Shown here: positions 15,830-25,593 of the stretch, in pieces
Position numbering within the stretch: the first letter of the stretch is position 1
How the letters are laid out: each line of letters opens with the position of its first letter
Assembly (NCBI GenBank): GCA_041651995.1
Contig: JBAZID010000018.1
Coordinates: 1 to 45,993 of the forward strand
Length of the DNA: 45,993 nucleotides
Direction of reading: 5' to 3'
Source: Sulfuricella sp.
GTDB taxonomy: Bacteria > Pseudomonadota > Gammaproteobacteria > Burkholderiales > Sulfuricellaceae
Translations under genes and position numbers: made by a program
Notes under the pieces: generated by a model
The model's input: only the letters and a program-made list of their open reading frames with translations
What the model was told of the DNA's origin: nothing
Databases searched by the model: none

Positions 15830-16540
15830 TTATGCCGAAACGGACAGGGTTCCTGTCGTGGAATCCTGGCTCGAATCCTGGCTTGTGTCGCCATAGGCTC
15901 TCACCAGCTGCATGATGTTCATCATCACCTGTTCCTCGCTGCTTGCGCTGCCGGATGCGCCACCTGCCTGGGTGGACTGATTGTAGGCAATGGCTTCCTG
16001 TGCGCTGACTTTTCCATCCCCATTCGAATCCGCCTCGTCGAAATTGCTGATCAGATTCGTCAGGGCGCTATTCTCAGAGCCTGTTTCATTTGCCATGCTG
16101 GTGAGCTGATCCTGGGTGAGGCCTTCGCTGCCACCCATGCCACCCATGCCACCCATGCCACCCATGCCACCCATGCCACCCATGCCACCCATGCCACCCA
16201 TGCCACCCATGCCACCCATGCCACCCATGCCACCTTTTCCGCTCATGCGCATGCTGTTGAACTGGCTGTCGAGTTGCTCCGCCATCTTGGTCAGGCTGTC
16301 GGACATCTCCTGTTCGGTGATTTTGCCGTCGCCATCGCCGTCCAGTTTCTTGAAGACCTCGTCGACACTGGCCGAGTTGCCGGAACCCGAAATCTGGTCG
16401 AAGGCGGATTGCAAATCGCTTTTTTCGATATAGCCCTGGTTCTTGCTGTCCAGTTTCGAAAACATCTTGCTTGCCATTTGTGACGGATCGGGGCGCTGCA
16501 TCATTGATGCAACCGAGCTATTGCCAATACTGCTTACCAT
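15830..16540 (-). CDS. EF-hand protein with a (Gly-Gly-Met)11 linker
   Basis: 236 aa from an ATG with an AGGAG site 7 nt upstream; the earlier ATG at 16618 lacks one. EF-hand-like loops are at residues 31-42 (DSKNQGYIEKSD, degenerate), 67-78 (DGDGDGKITEQE, canonical) and 171-182 (DSNGDGKVSAQE, canonical). Residues 103-135 are eleven Gly-Gly-Met units encoded by a perfect 9-bp minisatellite. No signal peptide is evident; the N-terminus is Ser/Met-rich. It is probably a calcium-binding protein of unknown location. The gene is divergent from cpxRA across a region with two CpxR boxes, has its own terminator, and so is likely a monocistronic member of the Cpx response. Confidence 0.85.
   Translation of the reverse strand: MVSSIGNSSVASMMQRPDPSQMASKMFSKLDSKNQGYIEKSDLQSAFDQISGSGNSASVDEVFKKLDGDGDGKITEQEMSDSLTKMAEQLDSQFNSMRMSGKGGMGGMGGMGGMGGMGGMGGMGGMGGMGGMGGMGGSEGLTQDQLTSMANETGSENSALTNLISNFDEADSNGDGKVSAQEAIAYNQSTQAGGASGSASSEEQVMMNIMQLVRAYGDTSQDSSQDSTTGTLSVSA
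16131..16229. repeat. 9-bp coding minisatellite x11 (Gly-Gly-Met)
   Basis: Eleven perfect tandem copies of CCACCCATG on the plus strand (99 bp), encoding Gly-Gly-Met on the minus strand. There are no substitutions between units, implying recent expansion or ongoing slippage. Changes in copy number keep the frame. Confidence 0.95.
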
Positions 16541-16657
16541 GATTAACTCCTTTGTTTTGCCAGTTGTAAAAATTGCGCGGGGTGCGCTTAACGGCCCTCG
16601 CACAACGCTTCCATGCAATATATCGGCCAGATTAGCCCAGACTTGGCGCCGGTTGGT

Positions 16658-16672
16658 GTAAAGCGAGGTAAA
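16658..16672. promoter_or_regulatory. CpxR box (EF-hand gene / cpxR)
   Basis: GTAAA-GCGAG-GTAAA, an exact GTAAA-N5-GTAAA match. Reading on the minus strand, TATATT (in GATATATTGCATGG) lies 35 nt beyond it, close to the 33-nt spacing in the Spy-like gene's promoter, and leads to the EF-hand gene. It is 118 nt from the EF-hand start. Confidence 0.6.
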
Positions 16673-16789
16673 GTTGTGTTAAGACTTTCCGGATTTTCGG
16701 GGCGGATTTGGCGGAATGTCTTGGAAAAATGCCTGGATTGCGAGATTTTTCCGGCCGGGGAGGACGGGCGGCAATTTTTGCCGGTGAGC

Positions 16790-16804
16790 GTAAATTAATG
16801 TAAA
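16790..16804. promoter_or_regulatory. CpxR box (cpxR autoregulation)
   Basis: GTAAA-TTAAT-GTAAA, a second exact match, 80 nt upstream of the chosen cpxR start codon. TATCAT at 16844-16849 is a possible -10 for cpxRA. Autoactivation of cpxRA through such a box is known in enterobacteria. Confidence 0.6.
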
Positions 16805-16883
16805 TCCGGCTGCCTGGTACTGTCCCCGGTGGCGGTGCTTCGCTATCATCGCTGCATTCCTTTCTATGGCGATGCGCATTGCA

Positions 16884-17570
16884 ATGTCCAAGATTTTGCT
16901 GGTGGATGATGATATCGAGCTGGTCGAGATGCTCAAGGAGTACCTGGAGCAGGAAGGGTTCGACGTGACGGCGGTTCATGACGGCGAGGCGGGCGTCTCG
17001 GAAGCCTTGTCCGGCCAGTATGCGATTGCGGTGCTGGATGTGATGATGCCGCGTATGGGCGGCGTTGAAGCCTTGCGGCGCATCCGCCTGAAAAGCACCA
17101 TGCCGGTGATCATGCTCACCGCACGGGGCGACGATACGGATCGCATCGTCGGGCTCGAACTCGGTGCCGATGATTACGTGCCCAAACCCTGCACGCCACG
17201 GGAACTGACGGCCCGTATTCGCGCCATCCTGCGACGCACCCAGGGCGCTCAGGCTGAAAACGAACCCGTCCTGTTGACGGTCGGGGCTTTGAGCTTATGG
17301 CCGGGGCAGCGCCGTGTCGAGTGGGCAGGGGAAACGCTGGATCTGACCAGCACGGAATTCAACCTGCTGGAGGTGCTGACCCGCGAGGCTGGCCGGACAG
17401 TCAGCAAAAATACCCTCTCCGAACAGGGGCTGGGGCGCCCGCTGGCCCGCTTCGACCGCAGCATCGACGTGCATCTGAGCAGCATCCGCCACAAGCTGGG
17501 CACGCTGGCGGATGGCCGCTCCTGCATCCAGACCGTGTACCGTCTGGGCTACCAGCTGATAAAGGAGTAG
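16884..17570 (+). CDS. cpxR: CpxR-like OmpR-family response regulator
   Basis: 228 aa, close to E. coli CpxR (232). Receiver domain: MSKILLVDDDIELVEMLKEY, acidic D8-D10, phospho-acceptor D52 in LDVMMPRMGG, T79 and K101 (GADDYVPKP). The C-terminal winged helix has LDLTSTEFNLLEVLTREAG, DRSIDVHLSSIRHKLG and TVYRLGYQLI. The GLELGADDYVPKP and SIDVHLSSIRHKL segments are especially CpxR-like. I chose the Met that matches family N-termini; in-frame ATGs at 16866 and 16872 are possible and no start has a clear ribosome site. The stop is 2 nt before cpxA. Two CpxR boxes lie upstream. Confidence 0.88.
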   Translation: MSKILLVDDDIELVEMLKEYLEQEGFDVTAVHDGEAGVSEALSGQYAIAVLDVMMPRMGGVEALRRIRLKSTMPVIMLTARGDDTDRIVGLELGADDYVPKPCTPRELTARIRAILRRTQGAQAENEPVLLTVGALSLWPGQRRVEWAGETLDLTSTEFNLLEVLTREAGRTVSKNTLSEQGLGRPLARFDRSIDVHLSSIRHKLGTLADGRSCIQTVYRLGYQLIKE

Positions 17571-17572
17571 AG

Positions 17573-18703
17573 ATGGGCCGGCTGTTCTGGAAATTCTTCT
17601 TTTTTATCTGGCTGGCGCAGTTGTCGGCCATTCTGGCGACCAGTGCTACTTTCTGGCTGGCTCACCGCGCTGAGAATGAAAGGCTGGTGAGCCTGGACCA
17701 GGGCCAGCCCGCCAGCCCGGAATTTTGGCCGGAAGGCCGTCTGCCTCCTCCTGGCAAGCACCCACATCCGCCCGGACCACCTCGTCCGGGATATCCTTTT
17801 GTCCCCATCGTGCCGCTGATTGCGACGCTGCTGGCCAGCCTGGTTTTTGCGGCATTGCTGGCCTGGTATTTCTCGAAGCCGATTCGCAGCCTGCGTTCGG
17901 CTTTCGAGAGCATGGTCGGCGGCAAGCTGGAAACCCGCCTTGGCCCCGCCATGGGCAAACGTCGCGACGAACTGGCCGATCTTGGCCACAATTTCGACCG
18001 CATGGCCAGCCACCTGAACGATCTGATCGACAGCCAGCGGCGCTTGCTGCACGACGTTTCACATGAATTGCGCTCTCCTCTGGCCCGCCTGCAGGCAGCG
18101 ATTGGCCTGGCGCGCCAGCAGCCGGAAAAGCTGGAGTCCTCGCTGGAGCGCATCGAGCGCGAAAGCGTGCGCATGGACAAGCTGGTGGGGGAACTGCTGA
18201 CCCTTTCCCGTCTTGAAGCCGGCGTGATGGGCGCGATGGAGGAGGAGATCAACGTGGCTGAACTGCTCGCGGGTGTGGCGGCGGATGCCCGCTTCGAGGC
18301 GGAAACGAGCGGACGCGTGGTGGAATTTTCCGGTTGCGGCGAGGTGATTGTCAGGGGCGAGGCCGAATTACTGCATCGCGCGCTGGAGAATGTGGTGCGC
18401 AATGCGCTGAGGCATACCCCGGAAGGCGGAAAAGTGTTGCTGGAAGCTCATCTGGGCGCAAATATGAACGACTTGCGGCTTGCTGTTTCAGATCAGGGGC
18501 CCGGGGTTTCAGAACAGGAGCTGAGTGCCATTTTCGAGCCGTTTTATCGTGGTGGGGGCGCGCAATCCACCGCTGGACACGGCCTCGGGCTGGCGATCGC
18601 GCGGCGGGTCGTGGAGGCGCATGGCGGTTCGGTGCGCGCTTCCAATCGTTCCACTGGCGGCCTGTGCGTCGAAATTGTTTTGCCTGTCAAACAGGCAGTT
18701 TAG
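17573..18703 (+). CDS. cpxA: CpxA-like sensor histidine kinase with a very short periplasmic loop
   Basis: 376 aa from the ATG preceded by AAGGAG, 2 nt after the cpxR stop. Transmembrane helices at about 7-30 and 78-100. Between them is only about 47 residues, rich in Pro and His (RLPPPGKHPHPPGPPRPG), where E. coli CpxA has a folded sensor domain of well over 100 residues. Then HAMP (about 100-152), the phospho-acceptor H164 in LLHDVSHELRSPLARLQ, N box NVVRNALRHTP, and G boxes DQGPGV and GHGLGLAIARR. It should phosphorylate the CpxR-like partner. Its last 17 nt overlap the convergent DMT gene. Confidence 0.88.
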   Translation: MGRLFWKFFFFIWLAQLSAILATSATFWLAHRAENERLVSLDQGQPASPEFWPEGRLPPPGKHPHPPGPPRPGYPFVPIVPLIATLLASLVFAALLAWYFSKPIRSLRSAFESMVGGKLETRLGPAMGKRRDELADLGHNFDRMASHLNDLIDSQRRLLHDVSHELRSPLARLQAAIGLARQQPEKLESSLERIERESVRMDKLVGELLTLSRLEAGVMGAMEEEINVAELLAGVAADARFEAETSGRVVEFSGCGEVIVRGEAELLHRALENVVRNALRHTPEGGKVLLEAHLGANMNDLRLAVSDQGPGVSEQELSAIFEPFYRGGGAQSTAGHGLGLAIARRVVEAHGGSVRASNRSTGGLCVEIVLPVKQAV

Positions 18704-19532
18704 GCGCTGCGCGCAGAACGATAACGCCGCTCAGGACGATCAGGGCAATTCCCAGCCAGCTGCCGAGGGGCAGGATTTCCCCCCACAGCAGAATGCCCCA
18801 AAGGCTGGCGAAAATCACCGTGACATAGGCCAGGCTGCCGACCACCAGCGTATTGCCGATGCGGTAGGCGCGGGTCATGGCGAGCTGCGCCAGTGTTGCC
18901 GTGGTGCCCATGCCGGCAAGAAGGAGAAGGTTGCGCAGCGTGACCGCATGGAAGGTGTGAAACGCCATCCAGAGGCCGCCGCCCAGCGTCGAAACCAGGG
19001 TGAAATAGAACACCACCAGCCACTCCGGCTCGCCCATCGCGCCCAGCTGCTTGACATTGAGATAGGCGATGCCGGCAAGAAAGCCGGAGGCCAGGCCCAT
19101 CAGCCCGGCCGTGATCTGGTCGGCATGCAGGGTGGGGCGCAGCAGCAGCGCTACGCCGATAAATCCCGTGATGGTGGCGATAATGAGCAGCAGACCGGGT
19201 TTTTCCTTGAGAATGAGCACGGCGAACAGGGCCAGGAACAGCGGCGAGGTGTAATTGAGCGTGATGGCGGTGGCCAGCGGCAGGGCGCTGATGGCGTAAA
19301 AAAACAGCATCAGGGCGAAGAAGCCGGACAGGCCGCGCCACAGGTGCATTTTCCAGTGCGGCGTGGCAATCGGGAAACCCTGTGCCTTGATGATGAGGTA
19401 GATCACCACCAGACCGAACAGGGAACGGTAAAACACCAGCTCCGCGCTGGAGAAGTACGCCGAACCAAGTTTGACGAACACCCCCATGACGCTGAACAGG
19501 ATGCCGGCGACGATCATCCAGGATGAGGTCAT
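18687..19532 (-). CDS. EamA/DMT-family membrane permease
   Basis: 281 aa, about ten hydrophobic helices in two EamA repeats (first repeat with VFYRSLFGLVVIYLIIKAQG and FFYAISALPLATAITLNYTS; second with AFHTFHAVTLRNLLLLAGMG and SLAYVTVIFASLWGILLWGE). The ALPLATAITLNYTSPLF motif is common to RhaT/YdcZ-like and SAM-transporter-like DMT proteins. Exports or imports a small metabolite; the substrate is unknown. It is convergent with cpxA, overlapping it by 17 nt, and stands alone on the minus strand with a CACGGGG-type repeat just upstream of its start. Confidence 0.88.
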   Translation of the reverse strand: MTSSWMIVAGILFSVMGVFVKLGSAYFSSAELVFYRSLFGLVVIYLIIKAQGFPIATPHWKMHLWRGLSGFFALMLFFYAISALPLATAITLNYTSPLFLALFAVLILKEKPGLLLIIATITGFIGVALLLRPTLHADQITAGLMGLASGFLAGIAYLNVKQLGAMGEPEWLVVFYFTLVSTLGGGLWMAFHTFHAVTLRNLLLLAGMGTTATLAQLAMTRAYRIGNTLVVGSLAYVTVIFASLWGILLWGEILPLGSWLGIALIVLSGVIVLRAAPKLPV

Positions 19533-19548
19533 GTTTGATTATCCAGAA

Positions 19549-19685
19549 TTAACCACGGGGTACACGGGGAGCACGGGGAATACCAGTGTGTCATGTGGAT
19601 TTTCGGCGCCTCACCGGCTGGCTGATGGATAGTCATGCTGCCAACCCTTGTTCTTCCCCCTTGCTCCCCGTGTGCCCCGTGGTTC
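19549..19685. repeat. CACGGGG-variant inverted-repeat element, copy D
   Basis: Left arm TTAACCACGGGGTACACGGG with GAGCACGGGG; right arm CCCCCTTGCTCCCCGTGTGC followed by CCCGTGGTTCAA. Both arms carry G-rich/C-rich versions of the CACGGAG/CTCCGTG units seen elsewhere, so the arms changed together. It lies between the DMT and nadC genes. Confidence 0.82.
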
Positions 19686-19700
19686 AATAGCGTTTTTAGC

Positions 19701-20534
19701 TTACAGAACAACGCGCATGGACAGGTCGACGGCCTTGATGTCCTTCGTCAGGCTGCCGATCGAGATGCGGTCCACGCCTGTCTCGGCAATGGCGCGCACG
19801 CTTTCCAGGGTGATGCCGCCGGAGGCTTCCAGCGCGGCGCGTCTGGCGGTGGTGAGGACTGCCTGCCGCATGCCGGCGAGGCTGAAATTGTCGAGCAGAA
19901 TGAGCCTGGCGCCTGCCGCCAGCGCCTGTTCGAGCTCATCCTGATTTTCCACTTCGATCTGCACGGATACGCCAGCGGGCGCGGCGCGGTGAGCCTGCGC
20001 CAGCACGGCGGCAATGCCGCCCGCGGCGAGGATATGATTTTCCTTGATCAGGATGCCGTCGAACAGCCCGGTGCGCTGGTTCTCGCCGCCGCCAACCCTG
20101 ACCGCGTATTTCTGCGCCAGCCTCAGGCCGGGCAGGGTCTTGCGGGTGTCCATGATCACCGCGCCAGTGCCGGAGATGGCATCCACATAGCAGCGCGTGG
20201 CGCTGGCGGTGGCCGACAGGGTTTGCAGGAAATTCAGCGCCGGGCGCTCGGCGGAGAGCAGGGCGCGGGCCTTGCCCGCGATATCGCACAGGGTCTGGTT
20301 CGGCGCCACGCTGGCGCCGTCCTGTGCCAGCCATTGAATCTGAACCTCCGGGTCGAGGCGGCGGAAACAGGCCTCGAACCAGGCGCAGCCGCACAGCACG
20401 GCAGCCTCGCGGCTGATGACCGTGGCGCGGGCAGTTGCGCCGGCGGGGATGAGCCCGGCAGTCAGGTCGCCAGCACCGATGTCCTCGGCCAGGGCGGTTT
20501 CGACGTTCCTTGCGATTGCTGCTGCCAACTCCAT
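19701..20534 (-). CDS. nadC: Nicotinate-nucleotide pyrophosphorylase (carboxylating)
   Basis: 277 aa, normal length. NadC converts quinolinate and PRPP to nicotinate mononucleotide, CO2 and PPi in de novo NAD synthesis. Recognisable family blocks: LAEDIGAGDLTAGLIP, ERPALNFLQTLSATAS, TRKTLPGLRLAQKYAVRVGG (substrate-binding Arg/Lys), NQRTGLFDGILIKENHI, IEVENQDELEQAL, LLDNFS, ASGGITLESVRAIAETGVD and ISIGSLTKDIKAVDLSMRV. No nadA or nadB is in the window. Confidence 0.97.
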   Translation of the reverse strand: MELAAAIARNVETALAEDIGAGDLTAGLIPAGATARATVISREAAVLCGCAWFEACFRRLDPEVQIQWLAQDGASVAPNQTLCDIAGKARALLSAERPALNFLQTLSATASATRCYVDAISGTGAVIMDTRKTLPGLRLAQKYAVRVGGGENQRTGLFDGILIKENHILAAGGIAAVLAQAHRAAPAGVSVQIEVENQDELEQALAAGARLILLDNFSLAGMRQAVLTTARRAALEASGGITLESVRAIAETGVDRISIGSLTKDIKAVDLSMRVVL

Positions 20535-20638
20535 GTCTTTTGCCTGTGAATGTCCAATCCAGAAAGGCCGATTGTACCCAAGGATAAAGATCCGATGTTG
20601 GCTGTGGCAGCCAGATCAGGTTGAAACTTCCTGCGGCT

Positions 20639-21139
20639 TTACCTGGCGGGCAGCAGTTCGCTGATCGCCTTCACGTATTCCGGCTCATCCCACTCCGCGC
20701 CGCCCTGCAGGGTTTGGCGGATATTGCCTTGAGGGTCCACCAGGAAAGTGGACGGTGCGACGAATACCTTCCAGGCGCCCACGCCATTGCCTTCCTCGTC
20801 CATCAGTACCGTGAAGTTGATGTTCATTTTCTTGACGAACTCGCTTACGTCCTTGTTTGTTTCACCCATGTTCACCGCCAGGATGGCAAAGGGCTTGCCG
20901 GCCATTTTCTTTTCCAGGCGCTGCATGGCGGGCATTTCCTTGAGGCAGGGCGGGCACCAGGTGGCCCAGAATTGCACCATGACCACCTTGCCGCGATAAT
21001 CTTCCAGCTTGTGGGTCTTGCCGTTGATGTCCTTCAGGACCAGAGGCGGCGTCGCGGCGCCTTTCCAGGGTTTGAGTTCGCTGGCTTGAACGGACGGGAG
21101 CAGAAAAAGGCAAAACAGGCCGAGAAGCAGTTTTTTCAT
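20639..21139 (-). CDS. TlpA-like periplasmic thioredoxin-fold protein
   Basis: 166 aa. Signal peptide at about residues 1-19 (LLLGLFCLFLLPSVQAS). AhpC/TSA-Redoxin fold with the redox pair C62 and C65 in FWATWCPPCLKEMP, preceded by DINGKTHKLEDYRGKVVMVQ and followed by the cis-Pro region VAPSTFLVD. Likely a periplasmic disulfide reductant, for example for cytochrome maturation or protection of a specific client. It overlaps the upstream gene by 4 nt (ATGA), so the two are probably co-translated. Confidence 0.92.
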   Translation of the reverse strand: MKKLLLGLFCLFLLPSVQASELKPWKGAATPPLVLKDINGKTHKLEDYRGKVVMVQFWATWCPPCLKEMPAMQRLEKKMAGKPFAILAVNMGETNKDVSEFVKKMNINFTVLMDEEGNGVGAWKVFVAPSTFLVDPQGNIRQTLQGGAEWDEPEYVKAISELLPAR

Positions 21140-21906
21140 GGTTTTATTTCCAGTTGGTTGAGCGCGTCCAGCACCAGTTCCGGCAGTTTTTCCGCCATGG
21201 CGTTTTCCTCTGGCGTGGCATCAGGGCGGACATAAAAGTGGCTGCGCACCCTGGGCAGGATTTTGCTCTCGACCTTCGTGCCGCCACGGGCGAATTCCAC
21301 CTTGAGGTGCTCCAGCCACCAGCGGCCTGGCGACAACTGTCCCTGGTAGATGAAAAGCGGCAGCCGGGTCTGGGTGACGATGGGGTGATATTGTGCTTCC
21401 ACGCCGGGCGCAGGGGCGATGGAGTAGAGATCGGGATAGAACAGCAGCGCACCGGCGAGGGCACTCCGGCCCTGCGCGGTTGCTTCGTCCTGCCAGGCCC
21501 TGGCGCCGCGCAGGATCGGGGTGGCGCCATGGCCGGCAGTGACAAGCACAATTTTTTTGCCACTCAATTTGATCGCATGAGCGATGATTTCCCTGATTTC
21601 ATCCGCTGGGATCTGCTCCAGGCTGCTTGGCAGGATGGGCAGAAAATGGGCGTCGAGCATGTCCGGAAACCAGGTTTCATAGCCATGGGAAGCGAGTTTC
21701 CCGGCGGTGCGGGCTTCGTTGCTGCTGTGCCCCTCGTCGCACACGAACCACAGCAGCAGGGTATTGCCCCGGGCCGGATAGGTGCGCAGCGGAACCTCGG
21801 TACCGGCGGAGAGCGTGAGATAAGCGGGGGGCGCTGCGCAGGCCGCGCCCAGCCACATCAGCAGCGCCAGCCCTACGCCAGCCAGGGATAGTCCTCGTTT
21901 TGCCAC
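21136..21906 (-). CDS. Exported alpha/beta-hydrolase-like protein of unknown function
   Basis: 256 aa. Signal peptide at about residues 1-24 (LLMWLGAACAAPP). The mature part has hydrophobic strands and loops in the order expected of an alpha/beta hydrolase: NTLLLWFVCDEGH, HGYETWFPDML, KKIVLVTAGHGATPILRGA (a nucleophile-elbow-like GHGAT, with His where Ser is usual), then LAGALLFYPDLY and RLPLFIYQGQLSPG. The active-site Ser is not evident, so catalysis is uncertain. It overlaps the redoxin gene, suggesting joint periplasmic work. I do not recognise a named family. Confidence 0.65.
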   Translation of the reverse strand: MAKRGLSLAGVGLALLMWLGAACAAPPAYLTLSAGTEVPLRTYPARGNTLLLWFVCDEGHSSNEARTAGKLASHGYETWFPDMLDAHFLPILPSSLEQIPADEIREIIAHAIKLSGKKIVLVTAGHGATPILRGARAWQDEATAQGRSALAGALLFYPDLYSIAPAPGVEAQYHPIVTQTRLPLFIYQGQLSPGRWWLEHLKVEFARGGTKVESKILPRVRSHFYVRPDATPEENAMAEKLPELVLDALNQLEIKP

Positions 21907-22090
21907 GTTCTTTCCCGTTTACCTTGTCTGGGCAGAAGTTTACTGCAATCGGCGGAGGGTTGTTATGGCACGGATGGACTATCGCGATGACATCGCACAC
22001 TTGATCAGAGCTTCCATAAAGCGTCTTCCTGGTGCTCTGGAAAGGCGCGGGGTCAATAGGGGTAGGTGAGTTTCATGCAAATCAGCTTTC

Positions 22091-22120
22091 TGGCAGGATA
22101 TTATTTCCTGGGTCTATAAT
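22091..22120 (+). promoter_or_regulatory. Putative sigma-70 promoter of the toxin-antitoxin pair
   Basis: A perfect -10 TATAAT at 22115-22120 with a weak -35 (TGGCAG at 22091-22096, 18-nt spacer). It lies 26 nt before the antitoxin start. The rest of the 240-nt gap from 21907 shows no gene I can support. Confidence 0.5.
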
Positions 22121-22146
22121 GACCAAATGCACCAAGGAGAATGAGC

Positions 22147-22365
22147 ATGGGATACAGCGATGTTATCGCCCGCGAGGCTGAAACTCTTCCTGCCGAGAAG
22201 CAGGCGGAGGTGCTCGATTTTATTGCCTTCCTGAAACAGCGGCAGGTGCATCCCATAACCTTGTCCGTGCCCAAAACGGTTGACGAAATCGAAGCTTTTT
22301 TCCACAGTTTCAATGTTGATGTGAGCGGGTACACCTTCGACCGGGAAGAGGCGAATGCCCGCTAA
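22147..22365 (+). CDS. DUF2281/VapB-type antitoxin
   Basis: 72 aa, beginning MGYSDVIAREAETLPAEKQ. I chose the ATG at 22147 because the AAGGAG site lies 7 nt before it; the in-frame ATG at 22141 is only 1-2 nt from that site. The helical N-terminus with LPAEKQAEVLDFIAFLKQRQ is typical of the DUF2281 family, small partners of PIN toxins. The C-terminal part (DEIEAFFHSFNVDVSGYTF) is probably the toxin-wrapping tail. The end overlaps the PIN gene by 11 nt. Confidence 0.8.
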   Translation: MGYSDVIAREAETLPAEKQAEVLDFIAFLKQRQVHPITLSVPKTVDEIEAFFHSFNVDVSGYTFDREEANAR

Positions 22366-22768
22366 GGCATTCATTGATACCAATGTCGTTATCTATGCCC
22401 TTGGCCCGGCTTCGACAAAAACAACCCTCGCCGCCCCGCTCTTTGCCGGCAACCCATGTATTTCAACTCAGGTACTTTCCGAAACGGCCAACGTAGCCGC
22501 CCGGCGCTTGGCGCTTCCGGTTCCGGATATCCGCACGCTGGTTTCTACGCTGGAAGCAATGTGCCGCGTGGAAATCATCACGCCGACAACAATCCATATC
22601 GCGCTCGATCTGATGGCGCGCTACGGATTTTCCTGGTACGACAGCCTTATCGTGGCCACTGCGCTTGTAGCGGGATGCGACACCCTTTACACGGAAGACT
22701 TGCAGCATGGTCAGATTATCGAAAGCCGCTTGACCGTGATAAATCCTTTCCTCGTCGCGCCGCGCTAG
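22355..22768 (+). CDS. PIN-domain toxin (VapC-like ribonuclease)
   Basis: 137 aa. PIN acidic residues are all present: D8 (AFIDTNVVIYAL), E43 (VLSETANVA), D96 (FSWYDSLIVATAL) and the C-terminal D109/E114/D115 cluster (GCDTLYTEDLQHG). Such toxins cleave specific tRNA or rRNA sites using Mg2+ when freed from their antitoxin. It is translationally coupled to the small upstream gene by an 11-nt overlap, the normal antitoxin-toxin layout. The pair lies in a short island between the hydrolase-like gene and clpB. Confidence 0.9.
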   Translation: MPAKAFIDTNVVIYALGPASTKTTLAAPLFAGNPCISTQVLSETANVAARRLALPVPDIRTLVSTLEAMCRVEIITPTTIHIALDLMARYGFSWYDSLIVATALVAGCDTLYTEDLQHGQIIESRLTVINPFLVAPR

Positions 22769-22818
22769 CCTTCCGGTAGCCACAGGCTGCTGTTCTGGTT
22801 CTTGGGCGCCCGGTTTTG

Positions 22819-22844
22819 CTTGAAATTGTCAGACCCTCCCCAAA
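22819..22844 (+). promoter_or_regulatory. Sigma-32 (RpoH) heat-shock promoter of clpB
   Basis: CTTGAAA at 22819-22825 and CCCCAAA at 22838-22844, with 13 nt between CTTGAA and CCCC. This matches the RpoH consensus (CTTGAAA, 11-16 nt, CCCCATNT) except at the third base of the CAT segment. It is 34 nt upstream of the clpB start, which has GAGGGA as ribosome site. Confidence 0.75.
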
Positions 22845-22877
22845 GTAAGGTTTAGTTCAATCACGAGGGACAAAGCC

Positions 22878-25460
<2,583 letters not shown>

Positions 25461-25480
25461 GATCCGCTGTTTGCTGGAAA

Positions 25481-25510
25481 ACCGGGCACGGAAACATGCC
25501 CGGTTTTTTT
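25481..25510 (+). terminator. Rho-independent terminator of clpB
   Basis: Perfect 8-bp stem ACCGGGCA / TGCCCGGT with an 8-nt loop, followed by a run of T residues (25504-25510), 20 nt after the clpB stop codon. Confidence 0.9.
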
Positions 25511-25537
25511 ACGTCCAGAGTTTGTCTCCGGCTCACT

Positions 25538-25567
25538 TCAGGAACGTACACGGGCGTACTTTCCTGA
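25538..25567. repeat. Isolated 12-bp inverted repeat beside the IS element
   Basis: Arms TCAGGAACGTAC and GTACTTTCCTGA pair at 11 of 12 positions around a 6-nt loop (ACGGGC). It has no T-run and no adjacent gene, and lies 13 nt from the left end of the IS3 element. It might be a binding site, or the remains of an older element. Confidence 0.6.
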
Positions 25568-25593
25568 CCTCAGTAGATACTGTAGCCTCCTCG

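Noticed and set aside
16131..16229. Regular short repeats suggestive of a CRISPR array
   Set aside because: Units are 9 bp with no spacers and form an in-frame Gly-Gly-Met repeat within a gene that has a ribosome site and terminator.
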